Shown here: positions 1-7,728 of the stretch, piece after piece
How positions within the stretch are numbered: the stretch's first letter is position 1
Layout: each line of letters begins with the position of its first letter
Assembly: GCA_012521895.1 (NCBI GenBank)
Contig: JAAYLK010000004.1
Coordinates: 1 to 38,580 of the forward strand
Direction of reading: 5' to 3'
DNA from: Clostridiales bacterium
Lineage (GTDB): Bacteria > Bacillota > Clostridia > Christensenellales > Aristaeellaceae
Length of the DNA stretch: 38,580 nucleotides
Translations under genes and position numbers: made by a program
Notes under the pieces: generated by a model
Database searches by the model: none
Seen by the model: only the letters and a program-made list of their open reading frames with translations
What the model was told of the DNA's origin: nothing

Positions 1-911
1 AAGGTGTGGGTGGCCATCAGATGGTTGCCGTCAAATTGCCGCCGCAAAATCTGCGCGGAATCCGCAAACTGGTTCCCGCTGGCAAAAAAGGTGGCGCGCG
101 CGCCGGACTGCCTGAGGGCATTTAAGGCGTAAACCGAGTTAAACCAGCGCGGGCCATCATCAAAGGTGAGGGCCACCATCTTCCAGTGGCGGTTGTCCGT
201 CTGCCTGGCGGCTTCCTCTGTCATCATGCCTTCAAGCTCCGGGTAGAAAAACCGCACATGCACCATTCCTGGCTGGGACAAGCCGATCTCCTGCGCCAGG
301 TAGTGCAGGGTCATCTCCCCGCCGCCCAAGATAAACTTGGCGCTCTCCAGGGCTTCGCGGGCGGCCAGGCGTTTGATGGCCTCCTGGTCGCGCTCTTCAT
401 CGGGGAAGACGGTTTTCAAATGGTTCTCAACGCGCCGGGCAATCAAATCCCATGCTTCACTGTCTTGCGGGAAGAGGTCCGCCAGCGTGATTTGCTCGCC
501 GCTGTCCAGGTCAAACACCAGGGCGTCAAAATCCAGGTGGGTCTGGGTTCTGCGGTAGCTGATGCGCGCGGTGATGAGCGCGCTCACCCAGGAATGCCCG
601 GTCTTTGAATAGGTGGTTTCAATGTCCAGGCGGCTGTTCTTGCGCGCCTGCTTGCTTTCGTCCACGCGGATGTTGGCGGCGTTTTTTGCTTCCAGCAAGT
701 CACTGGCCGCGCGCAGGGCGGCGTTCACCGAGGCGTTGGTGGTGATCAGGTGCTCCTTACAGACAAACTGCCGCTGCTGATCGATATCCTTCTCTTCAAT
801 CTCAAGGCTCATCACAAAGACGGGCGGCAGGATGGGCAGCTGCTCCGCCCGCGCGGGCACCCCCTGCAGCAGGAGCAGCAGGCAGGCCAGCAGCAAGACA
901 AGTTTTTTCAT
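1..911 (-). CDS. Secreted polysaccharide deacetylase with RsiV-like N-terminal domain (partial)
   Basis: The reading frame starts at ATG 911 and is still open at base 1, so the C-terminal part lies outside the window. The first 23 or so residues form a signal peptide (MKK, a long Leu run, then a small-residue cleavage site ending ARA). Residues of about 30-235 resemble the DUF3298/RsiV-type domain found before NodB deacetylases such as Bacillus PdaC. At about residues 248-253 the NodB motif TFDDGP begins the deacetylase domain, whose aspartates bind the metal and act in catalysis. A following TFF (ATFFASGN) also fits NodB. The family removes acetyl groups from peptidoglycan or other cell-surface polysaccharides, so the product probably acts outside the membrane on the cell wall. 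A GGGGGA sequence precedes the start. What is seen is the domain order; substrate is inferred only from the family. Confidence 0.85.
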   Translation of the reverse strand, partial: MKKLVLLLACLLLLLQGVPARAEQLPILPPVFVMSLEIEEKDIDQQRQFVCKEHLITTNASVNAALRAASDLLEAKNAANIRVDESKQARKNSRLDIETTYSKTGHSWVSALITARISYRRTQTHLDFDALVFDLDSGEQITLADLFPQDSEAWDLIARRVENHLKTVFPDEERDQEAIKRLAAREALESAKFILGGGEMTLHYLAQEIGLSQPGMVHVRFFYPELEGMMTEEAARQTDNRHWKMVALTFDDGPRWFNSVYALNALRQSGARATFFASGNQFADSAQILRRQFDGNHLMATHT

Positions 912-983
912 CAGACATCCCCCGAGAAAATTTGTCCATAATGTACCATGTACGGTGTGTGATTACAAACTCGAATATGGAAA

Positions 984-999
984 TGTTTCACGTGAAACA
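984..999. other. parS centromere-like site (ParB binding)
   Basis: TGTTTCACGTGAAACA is a perfect 16-bp inverted repeat and matches the conserved bacterial chromosomal parS consensus (TGTTNCACGTGAAACA). ParB (Spo0J) would load here and spread to drive origin segregation. It lies in the gap between the deacetylase and the AraC-regulator genes. A second identical copy is at 9891, and the probable oriC is about 31.5 kb away, which suits the known clustering of parS around the origin. No parA or parB gene is in the window. Confidence 0.88.
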
Positions 1000-1026
1000 C
1001 AATAATCGCTTCATACTAAACGAAAG

Positions 1027-1312
1027 ATGAAATGCAAAGACGGATTGAGGATTTTTGATGGCTCCGCTAAACCGAATGAGCGAGGCGTAGCCTCGTCAGG
1101 ATTCACTCCACTTCGTTCACCGCTGAGGCGAGCCCACCGGTTCACTACATTCCGGAATCCTTCCTCTCGCGCAAAAGCCTGCTTTTGTGCGTTAAGGAAC
1201 CGTACCGGAGCGTTAAGCCCGGGAGGGCAACGCCCGAACCGGGATGAGAGCGAAGGTCACGGTGACGGGGTGACGCGGAGGCGCAAAAAGACCATCCCAT
1301 CAAAGCATTTAT
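1027..1312. other. Hairpin-rich intergenic element, function unknown
   Basis: The 415-base gap 912-1326 holds the parS site and then this stretch. I find no credible gene here: an open frame on the plus strand lacks a ribosome binding site and has low-complexity, Arg-rich content. Instead there are several clear inverted repeats: CGAGGC-GTA-GCCTCG at 1081-1095, a perfect palindrome ATTCCGGAAT at 1149-1158, a 10-bp stem (one G-T pair) at 1169-1190, nested stems at 1218-1243 (CCCGG/CCGGG around GGGC/GCCC) and GTCAC/GTGAC near 1257-1267. The edges carry related TTTGATGG (near 1053) and CCCATCAAA (near 1296) sequences in inverted orientation. It may be a dispersed palindromic repeat, a small mobile element remnant or a structured RNA. 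Confidence 0.4.
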
Positions 1313-1326
1313 GATTGAGTTTAGTA

Positions 1327-2208
1327 TTACCGGCTGACCCAGTTATTGCGGTAAACCGACGGCGTCATGCCCTCGGACTGCTTGAACACGGCGATGAAGT
1401 GGCTGACGTTGTCCATGCCCACGGCGGAAGCCACCTGGCTGACCGGGTCCAGCCCCGTGCGCAGCATCTCCTTGGCGCGGTTGATGCGCACCGCCTGCAC
1501 AAACTCGGTGGGCGAATAGCCGGTGAAGCGCTTGAACTGCTTTTGCAGGTAGAACTTGTTCACCGACACCGCCTCGCTCAAGCGGTCCAGGGTGACGCGC
1601 TCATGGAAGTGGCCCATCAGGAAGGCGCGGGCCGCCGTCACGTAGTCGGGCATGGCGGCCAAATCCAGCGGGGCGGAGGCGCCCAGGATACACTGGGTCA
1701 TGAGGGTCGTCAGCATGGAGGCCGTGAGCACATCGTTTGAAAAGCTGCTCTCACCGCCTGACCACAGCTTCAAGATCTGGCGCAGCAAGGAACTGGTATC
1801 AAAAGAGGGCGGCAGGGTCACCACCGGGCTATAGTTGTTTTGTTTTTCAAAGGCCTTGTAGTAGCGCGGGCAGGAAGGCCCGAAAAAGTGCACCCACAGC
1901 AGGTGCCAGTGGTCGGCCCCGGGGCTGACGCGGTAGTCCTGCAGGTGCATGCAGTCGATGAAGAAGGCCTGCCCGGGCTGGAGGACATAGCGCTTGCCGG
2001 CATAGCTCAGCTGCCCCTCGCCCGACACCACGTATTTGATTAAATAGGAAGCCAGGCCTTCCCGGCGGGTGAAATAGCGGGGCAGGGCGTAAAAATCGCC
2101 GGCCTCCTGCAAATAGGGCATGTCCGCCTTGGCCTGGCTGGTGGCCGTCACCGTCAGCCATACCGATTCGGGGCTTAGATCCAGGGCATAATCCAGTTTG
2201 ACCGCCAT
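1327..2208 (-). CDS. AraC-family transcriptional regulator, probable rhamnose-locus activator
   Basis: A 293-residue protein with the usual AraC layout. An N-terminal cupin-like sensing domain (about residues 35-170) contains a YVVSGEGQLSY strand and the family-typical PGQAFFID and HWHLLWVHFFG segments. The C-terminal double helix-turn-helix (about 190-293) includes LDRLSEAVSVNKFYLQKQFK and VSQVASAVGMDNVSHFIAVFK followed by G-TPS-YR. Such proteins bind a sugar in the N-terminal domain and activate transcription. The gene is divergent from rhaM and separated from it by about 260 bases that carry promoters for both directions, so control of the rhamnose genes is the natural inference. The ATG at 2208 is preceded by GGAGG at a good distance. 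The actual ligand is not shown by the sequence. Confidence 0.9.
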   Translation of the reverse strand: MAVKLDYALDLSPESVWLTVTATSQAKADMPYLQEAGDFYALPRYFTRREGLASYLIKYVVSGEGQLSYAGKRYVLQPGQAFFIDCMHLQDYRVSPGADHWHLLWVHFFGPSCPRYYKAFEKQNNYSPVVTLPPSFDTSSLLRQILKLWSGGESSFSNDVLTASMLTTLMTQCILGASAPLDLAAMPDYVTAARAFLMGHFHERVTLDRLSEAVSVNKFYLQKQFKRFTGYSPTEFVQAVRINRAKEMLRTGLDPVSQVASAVGMDNVSHFIAVFKQSEGMTPSVYRNNWVSR

Positions 2209-2236
2209 GTCCCGCCTCCAATGTCAAGATACCGTT

Positions 2237-2245
2237 ATTATAGCA
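2237..2245 (-). promoter_or_regulatory. Extended -10 promoter of the AraC-family gene
   Basis: On the minus strand the sequence TGCTATAAT gives a perfect -10 hexamer (TATAAT) with the extended TGn element, 29 bases upstream of the AraC-family start. I see no good -35 at the usual distance, which is common for extended -10 promoters and for genes under regulatory control. Confidence 0.6.
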
Positions 2246-2257
2246 CAAGATTCATCC

Positions 2258-2286
2258 ATGACCCGCAGGCGGTCCCGTGGTATGAT
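2258..2286 (+). promoter_or_regulatory. Probable promoter of the rhamnose locus
   Basis: ATGACC (2258-2263) and TATGAT (2281-2286) are separated by 17 bases, and a TGG before the -10 gives an extended TGn element. The weak -35 would suit activation by the neighbouring AraC-family protein. Transcription from here leaves a leader of about 180 bases before rhaM. In that leader (2287-2471) I see only a small hairpin (GGGCA/TGCCC, 2445-2459) directly before the rhaM ribosome binding site CAGGAGG, and no recognisable riboswitch. Confidence 0.5.
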
Positions 2287-2471
2287 GAGGATGAATTTAT
2301 AGCAAGCGGTACGAATCAGACCATTTTCTTCAAACTTTCCGACGATTTGGGAACAATCCAGCCAGGCCGCGGCGTTTCGTCCTTCGCTCCCAATGTTGAG
2401 GGCAAGAACAAGATACCGACAAAAAACAAGCCGGCCTGGCAGCAGGGCACAAACTGCCCACAGGAGGAGCC

Positions 2472-2792
2472 ATGGAACGATTTGCCTGGACGGCCCGCGT
2501 CCTGCCCGGCATGCTGGATGAATACATCAAGCGCCACGACGCAATCTGGCCGGAGATGACCGCGGTCTTAAACGAGGCCGGCATCGTCAACTACACCATC
2601 TGGAATGTGGGGGACACCCTCTTTGGCTATTACGAGTGCCCCTCCATTGAGAAGGCCGCCAGCATCCAGGCCAACAGCCCGGTGGTGGACCGTTGGAACG
2701 AATACATGAAGGACGTGATGGTGATGGAATTTGACCCGGAAACCGGCACCTCCGTCCAGCTTAAACAAGTCTTTCTCCACCCAAAACGCTAA
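2472..2792 (+). CDS. rhaM: L-rhamnose mutarotase
   Basis: A 106-residue protein of the RhaM/RhaU family, which interconverts the alpha and beta anomers of L-rhamnose and supplies the anomer used by the isomerase. The length is that of the family. The segment RHDAIWPEM places a histidine at residue 22, equal to the catalytic His22 of the E. coli enzyme, and NYTIW and GYYECP fit the ferredoxin-like fold core. GGAGG lies just before the ATG. It is the first gene of the locus, 13 bases before rhaA, and the pairing of mutarotase and isomerase strongly supports rhamnose as the substrate of the whole locus. Confidence 0.95.
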   Translation: MERFAWTARVLPGMLDEYIKRHDAIWPEMTAVLNEAGIVNYTIWNVGDTLFGYYECPSIEKAASIQANSPVVDRWNEYMKDVMVMEFDPETGTSVQLKQVFLHPKR

Positions 2793-2805
2793 AGGAGCAT
2801 CCACC

Positions 2806-4068
2806 ATGAGTGACAAACGGATTCAACAGGGCTTTGACTACGCGAAAGAGGTGTACGCCGCCTTGGGCGTGGACGTGGAACAGGCCATGCAAAAGGCTCA
2901 TGCCATCCCCGTCAGCATGCACTGCTGGCAGGGCGATGACGTCACCGGCTTTGACGGCGCCGACAGCCTGACCGGCGGCATCGCGGTCACCGGCAACTAC
3001 CCGGGCAAGGCGCGCAATTTTGAGGAGCTCAAACAGGACATCAAAACCGCCCTCTCCCTCATCCCCGGCAAGATCAAATTAAACCTGCACGCCAGCTATG
3101 CCATCAAAAACGGCCGGACGCTGGACCGGGACCAGTACACCATCCGCGAGTTTGAGCCCTGGGTGGATTTCGCCAAAGAAAACAAGCTGGGCCTGGACTT
3201 CAACCCCACCTATTTCTCCCACCCCATGATGGACGGGGACCTCTCCCTGTCCAGCCCCGATGAGGGCAAGCGCCGCTTCTGGGTGGAGCACGGCAAGCGC
3301 TGCCGCGAGATCGGCTTGCAGTTTGCCAAACAGCTGGGCCAAAGGAGCGTGCAGAACTTCTGGATGCCCGATGGCAGCAAGGACACCGCCGTCAACACCC
3401 AGCTCTTCCGCGAGCGGATGACAACATCCCTGGACGAAATCTTCGCGGACAGGACCGGCATGGACACCGCCCCCTGCGCCCTGGAGAGCAAGCTGTTTGG
3501 CATGGGCGTGGAAAGCTTCACCGTGGTCTCCCACGAGTACGCCCTGGGCTACGCGATCAAGAACAACCTGACCGCCTGCCTGGACACCGGCCACTTCCAC
3601 CCCACGGAAATGGTGTCAGCCAAGGTGTCCGCCGTGATGAACTTTGTGGAGACCATGCTGCTGCACATCTCCCGCCCGGTGCGCTGGGACTCCGACCACG
3701 TGGTCGCCCTGGATGACGAGCTGCAGCGCATCATGGACGAAATCGTGTGGAACGGTTTTGAGGAGCGGGTCTTCATCGGCCTGGACTTCTTTGACGCTTC
3801 CATCAACCGCATCGCGGCCTGGGCCATCGGCATGCGCAACGCCCGCAAAGCGCTGCTGGGCGCCTGCCTGGCTCCCGCCAAGGCCCTGCGCGAAGCCGAA
3901 GCCAAGCAGGACTTCACCACCCGCCTGGCGCTGCTGGAAGAGCGCAAAACCCTACCCCTGGGCGCGGTCTGGGATTACTACTGCTTGCAGCACAACATCC
4001 CCGCGGACAGCAGGTGGCTGCCTTTGATCAAACAATACGAGGCGGACACCTTAAGCAAGAGGACTTGA
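2806..4068 (+). CDS. rhaA: L-rhamnose isomerase
   Basis: A 420-residue cytoplasmic metalloenzyme that converts L-rhamnose to L-rhamnulose, the first committed step of catabolism. The length equals that of characterised RhaA proteins, and the N-terminal SMHCWQGDDVTGF, the FNPTYFSHP segment, the CLDTGHFHPTE metal-site region and RPVRWDSDHVV are family hallmarks. AAAGGAG at 2791-2797 precedes ATG 2806; an in-frame ATG further upstream lies inside rhaM and would add a non-homologous extension, so I reject it. The stop is one base before the start of the ABC ATPase gene, which shows tight operon structure. Confidence 0.97.
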   Translation: MSDKRIQQGFDYAKEVYAALGVDVEQAMQKAHAIPVSMHCWQGDDVTGFDGADSLTGGIAVTGNYPGKARNFEELKQDIKTALSLIPGKIKLNLHASYAIKNGRTLDRDQYTIREFEPWVDFAKENKLGLDFNPTYFSHPMMDGDLSLSSPDEGKRRFWVEHGKRCREIGLQFAKQLGQRSVQNFWMPDGSKDTAVNTQLFRERMTTSLDEIFADRTGMDTAPCALESKLFGMGVESFTVVSHEYALGYAIKNNLTACLDTGHFHPTEMVSAKVSAVMNFVETMLLHISRPVRWDSDHVVALDDELQRIMDEIVWNGFEERVFIGLDFFDASINRIAAWAIGMRNARKALLGACLAPAKALREAEAKQDFTTRLALLEERKTLPLGAVWDYYCLQHNIPADSRWLPLIKQYEADTLSKRT

Positions 4069-4069
4069 T

Positions 4070-5602
4070 ATGAGCAAGAGCACGCCCGGACAGGAGCTGA
4101 TGCTGAACATCGACGGCGTCAGCAAGATCTTCCCCGGCATCAAAGCCCTGGACGATGTGCACTTCACCTTGAAAAAAGGGGAAATCCACGCCCTCATCGG
4201 CGAAAACGGCGCGGGCAAGTCCACCTTCATCAAGGTGCTGACCGGCGTGCACCAGCCCGATTCCGGCACGCTCACGCTCAAGGGCCGGAGCATCGTGATG
4301 AGCGACCCGCTGGTGGCGCAGCGGCACGGTATCGCCGCCATTTACCAGCACCTGGCCGCCTACCCGCATTTGAGCGTGGCCGAAAACATCTTCATGTGCA
4401 ACGAGCAACGCGCGGGCCAGTCCCCCGTCATCTCCTGGAAGCAGACCCACCGCAAGGCGCGCGAACTGCTGGATTCCCTGGGTTCCACCATCAGCACCAG
4501 CGCCATCATGGGGGAGCTGTCCGTCGCCCAGCAGCAGATTGTGGAAATCGCCAAGGCCCTGTCCCAGGAGGCCGACATCCTCATCATGGACGAGCCCACC
4601 GCGGCCCTGTCCAAGAAGGAAAGCGAAGAACTTTATGCCATCGCCCGCAGGCTGAGGGACAAGGGCACCTCCATCATCCTCATTTCCCACCGCTTTGAGG
4701 ACGTCTATTCCCTGGCGGACCGGGTCACCGTGCTGCGCGACGGCCGCTACATTGGCACCTGGGACATTCAGGACACGGATGAAGGCATGCTGGTCAACCA
4801 CATGGTGGGCCGCAGCATTGACCAGTTCTTCCCGCAAAAGACCGCGCCCATTGGCGAGGAGCTGCTCAAGGTGGACAGCATCAGCCGCTTGGGCCACTTC
4901 AAGGACGTCAGCTTCACCCTGCACGCGGGCGAAATCCTGGGCCTGACGGGCCTGGTAGGCGCCGGGCGGACGGAGGTGGTGGAGGCCATCTGCGGCGTCA
5001 CCAAGCCCGACAGCGGCAGCGTCACACTGCTTGGCCGTGATGTGCACTTCAACCGCCCGGGCCAAGCCCTGGCGGAGGGGCTGGCTCTGCTGCCGGAGGA
5101 CAGGCAAAAGCAGGGCCTGCTGCTGCCCTGGTCCATTGAGGACAACATCACCCTGTCCAACCTCAAGACCTGCCGCAGCCACCGTTTCATCTCCCGCAAA
5201 ACCATCCAGGACAAGGCGGAGCAGACCATCAAACGCCTCAACATCAAGGCGCGCTCGGGCAAGGACACCGCGGATTCGCTGTCTGGCGGCAACCAGCAAA
5301 AAGTGGTGCTGGGCAAGCTGTTGGACGCCAACGCCCGGGTGATGGTGATGGACGAGCCCACCAAGGGCGTGGACGTGGGCAGCAAGGCGGCCATTTACCA
5401 GATCATGTGCGAACTGGCCCTGCAGGGCTTTGGCATCCTGATGGTGTCCAGCGAGATGCCGGAAGTCCTGGCCATGTGCGATCGCGCCGTGGTGATGCGC
5501 CAGGGCCGGGTGTCCGCCATCATCGACCGGGCCGATTTCAGCCCCGAGGGCATCCTGAAGGCCGGCATGCCCCTGACAAAGGAAGCGGAGGTGAGCGCGT
5601 GA
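4070..5602 (+). CDS. Sugar ABC transporter, duplicated ATP-binding protein (RbsA/Rhizobium RhaT type)
   Basis: A 510-residue cytoplasmic ATPase with two nucleotide-binding domains in one chain, as in the CUT2 class of sugar importers. The first domain has Walker A GENGAGKST (residues 44-52), the family-specific signature LSVAQQQ in place of LSGGQ, and Walker B ILIMDEPTAAL. The second has the degenerate Walker A GLVGAGRTE typical of this class, a full LSGGNQQK signature and VMVMDEPTKGVD. It would power uptake through the two permeases encoded immediately downstream. Position next to rhaM and rhaA matches the rhizobial rhaSTPQUK transporter, so rhamnose is the likely cargo. The start codon follows rhaA by one base; the end overlaps the next gene. 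Confidence 0.95.
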   Translation: MSKSTPGQELMLNIDGVSKIFPGIKALDDVHFTLKKGEIHALIGENGAGKSTFIKVLTGVHQPDSGTLTLKGRSIVMSDPLVAQRHGIAAIYQHLAAYPHLSVAENIFMCNEQRAGQSPVISWKQTHRKARELLDSLGSTISTSAIMGELSVAQQQIVEIAKALSQEADILIMDEPTAALSKKESEELYAIARRLRDKGTSIILISHRFEDVYSLADRVTVLRDGRYIGTWDIQDTDEGMLVNHMVGRSIDQFFPQKTAPIGEELLKVDSISRLGHFKDVSFTLHAGEILGLTGLVGAGRTEVVEAICGVTKPDSGSVTLLGRDVHFNRPGQALAEGLALLPEDRQKQGLLLPWSIEDNITLSNLKTCRSHRFISRKTIQDKAEQTIKRLNIKARSGKDTADSLSGGNQQKVVLGKLLDANARVMVMDEPTKGVDVGSKAAIYQIMCELALQGFGILMVSSEMPEVLAMCDRAVVMRQGRVSAIIDRADFSPEGILKAGMPLTKEAEVSA

Positions 5603-6651
5603 GCTTTTTAAAGAAACTGGTGCGCAACCGCGAGGCCGGCCTCACCTTGGTCATCATCCTGCTGGTCCTTCTGGTAGGCCTGCGCAACCCGGCTTTCGCC
5701 AGCCTTTCCAACCTCCAGTTCATCCTGGGCGACACGTCCATCATGATCATCCTGGCCCTGGGCATGCTGTGCGTGCTGCTGGTGGGCTCCATCGACATCT
5801 CCATCTCCGCCATCATGGCGCTGTCGGCGATGACGGCGGGCATCCTCATGAAAAACAACCTGGGGCTGGTGGAGACCACCACGCTGGTGGAAGGCGTGGA
5901 GACCGCCCTGGCCATCAAGACCAGCACCCCCCTGATCGTGCTGATTCTGCTGGCGATGGGGGTGGGCGCGGCCTGCGGCCTGGTCAACGGCCTGCTCATC
6001 GCCTATGGCAAGGTGCTGCCCATCGTGGCCACCCTGGGCCTGCAGTACATCATCTATGGCCTTTCCCACCTGGTGTCCTCCGGCCAGGCCATCTACCGCA
6101 AGGACATGTCAGAAAGTTTCATCCAGTTCACCCGCCATAACCTGCTGGGCTTCAACTCCAAGGTCTGGATCATGCTGGGCACCTTCCTGCTGCTGTATTT
6201 TTTCATTACCTATTTGCGCTCGGGCAGGCGGCTGTACGCCGTGGGCTCCAACCGCGAGGCCGCGCAGATGAGCGGCATTGACACCAAAAGAACCACCCTG
6301 ATGGCCCATGTCATCATGGGCGCCCTGGCAGGCCTGGCCGGGATGCTCTATGCCTCCCACGACAACAAGGTCACCCAGGACATGGCCATGGGCTATGAGA
6401 TGTACGTCATCGCGGCCTGCGTCATCGGCGGGGTCAGCGTCACGGGCGGCTTTGGCAAGATTCTGGGCGTGCTGCTGGGCGCCCTGGCCATCGGCGTCAT
6501 CAACAATGGCCTCACCATGCTGCGCCTCACGGGCAATTCCGAGTTCTGGAAGAAGGCCATCCAGGGCGCGGTCATTTTGATCGCCGTGGTCACCAATGTC
6601 TACATCAAGCGCGGGCACGAGAAGCGCGTGCTGCGGGAAAGGAGGCTGTGA
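5599..6651 (+). CDS. Sugar ABC transporter permease 1
   Basis: A 350-residue membrane protein of the RbsC/BPD_transp_2 family. I choose GTG at 5599, which overlaps the ATPase stop in a GTGA arrangement and gives the usual N-terminus (SFLKKLVRNREAGLTLVIILL); upstream extension would read through the ATPase gene. Several hydrophobic segments are visible, with the family motif GSIDISISAIMALSAM after the second, and AACVIGGVSVTGGFG near the C-terminus. With the second permease it would form the heterodimeric channel for the sugar. Its stop TGA shares one base with the ATG of the next gene (TGATG), so the two are translationally coupled. Confidence 0.95.
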   Translation: MSFLKKLVRNREAGLTLVIILLVLLVGLRNPAFASLSNLQFILGDTSIMIILALGMLCVLLVGSIDISISAIMALSAMTAGILMKNNLGLVETTTLVEGVETALAIKTSTPLIVLILLAMGVGAACGLVNGLLIAYGKVLPIVATLGLQYIIYGLSHLVSSGQAIYRKDMSESFIQFTRHNLLGFNSKVWIMLGTFLLLYFFITYLRSGRRLYAVGSNREAAQMSGIDTKRTTLMAHVIMGALAGLAGMLYASHDNKVTQDMAMGYEMYVIAACVIGGVSVTGGFGKILGVLLGALAIGVINNGLTMLRLTGNSEFWKKAIQGAVILIAVVTNVYIKRGHEKRVLRERRL

Positions 6652-7676
6652 TGGTAAGGTTCACCGACAAAATCCCCGCCTTCTTCAAGCGCCGTGAATG
6701 GCTGCTGTTTGGGCTGATTGTGCTCACCTTCCTCTTTTTCAACGTACAGGAGCCCAATAACTACACCCTTGTGAAACTGCTCAACCAGACCCGGGTGTAC
6801 ATGGTGGACGTGGGCTTCATGGCCCTGGGCATGCTGCTGGTGCTGATTCTGGGCGATATTGACATCTCCGTCGCCGCCATCGCCGCCCTCTCCGCCACCG
6901 TGATGGGCGTCACCTACAAGGCCGGGCAGGGCCTGCCTTTTGGCATCAGCATCGTTTTAATGCTGGTGACCGGCGTCCTGTGCGGCCTGGTCAACGGTTT
7001 GCTGGTCATCCGCTTTAAGGAATTGTTCCCCATGATCATCACCCTGGCCACGCAGACCCTGTACCGGGGCATCGCCTACATCATCTTAAAGGACCAGTCC
7101 GCCGGCTCCTTCCCCACCTGGTTTTCCAAGGACCTGGGCTATGGCCTGGTGAACATCTTCGGCCTGGATGTGCCGGTGATGCTGCTGTGCCTGCTGGCCG
7201 TGTTCCCGCTGTACCACCTCTGGCTGCACCACACCGTCTCCGGCCACCGCTATTTCGCCACCGGCACCAATTTGACGGCCTCCCGCTTCTCCGGCATCCA
7301 CACCGACAAAATCAAGCTGTCCGCCTTCATGCTCAACGGCCTGTTCGCGGCCATCGCCGGCTTCTTCCTCACCTCGCGCACGGGCTCGGTCAAGTACACC
7401 ATCGGCACGGGCTTTGAGATGCAGGCCATCGCCGTGGCTGTCCTGGGCGGGGCGTCCACCTCCGGCGGCAAGGGCAGCGTGGTGGGCCTGCTGCTGGCCC
7501 TGGTGCTGCTGACGGCGCTGAAAAACGGCCTGATGCTGCTGTACAACGACGCCTTCATCCTCAACCTCTCCGTGGGCTTGCTGCTGATTCTGGTGGTGCT
7601 GATTCCCAACCTGCTGGGTATGCTCAACAAATACCGCACCGTGCGCCGCCAGCGCCTGGAGCTGGCAAAAACATAA
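6651..7676 (+). CDS. Sugar ABC transporter permease 2
   Basis: A 341-residue membrane protein, paralogous to the preceding permease: the motif LGDIDISVAAIAALSAT and the C-terminal AVAVLGGASTSGGKGS correspond to those in permease 1. ATG 6651 is preceded by AAGGAGG at about five bases; a GTG directly before it is possible but less well spaced. Two distinct permeases following a double ATPase match rhaP and rhaQ of the rhizobial rhamnose transporter. The gene is followed by a short hairpin and then by the binding protein, the usual place for an expression step between membrane and periplasmic/surface components. Confidence 0.95.
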   Translation: MVRFTDKIPAFFKRREWLLFGLIVLTFLFFNVQEPNNYTLVKLLNQTRVYMVDVGFMALGMLLVLILGDIDISVAAIAALSATVMGVTYKAGQGLPFGISIVLMLVTGVLCGLVNGLLVIRFKELFPMIITLATQTLYRGIAYIILKDQSAGSFPTWFSKDLGYGLVNIFGLDVPVMLLCLLAVFPLYHLWLHHTVSGHRYFATGTNLTASRFSGIHTDKIKLSAFMLNGLFAAIAGFFLTSRTGSVKYTIGTGFEMQAIAVAVLGGASTSGGKGSVVGLLLALVLLTALKNGLMLLYNDAFILNLSVGLLLILVVLIPNLLGMLNKYRTVRRQRLELAKT

Positions 7677-7685
7677 GTTGGATTG

Positions 7686-7703
7686 CACAGGCACAAGCCT
7701 GTG
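7686..7703 (+). other. Intercistronic hairpin before the binding-protein gene
   Basis: CACAGGC-ACAA-GCCTGTG forms a 7-bp perfect stem with a 4-base loop, followed by an A-rich stretch and the strong GGAGG of the binding-protein gene. There is no T tract, so it is more likely an RNA-processing or stability element that lets the binding protein be made in excess than a full terminator. Confidence 0.5.
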
Positions 7704-7728
7704 AAATAAAAAAGGAGGACCCCAACAC

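Noticed and set aside
1027..1314. Open frame of 95 codons on the plus strand
   Set aside because: No ribosome binding site, low-complexity Arg/Ser-rich content, and it lies across several inverted repeats; it is better explained as a structured non-coding element.
4028..5299. Long open frame on the minus strand, antisense to the ABC ATPase gene
   Set aside because: Gly/Val/His/Gln-rich antisense shadow typical of high-GC coding DNA; the plus-strand gene has complete ABC motifs.
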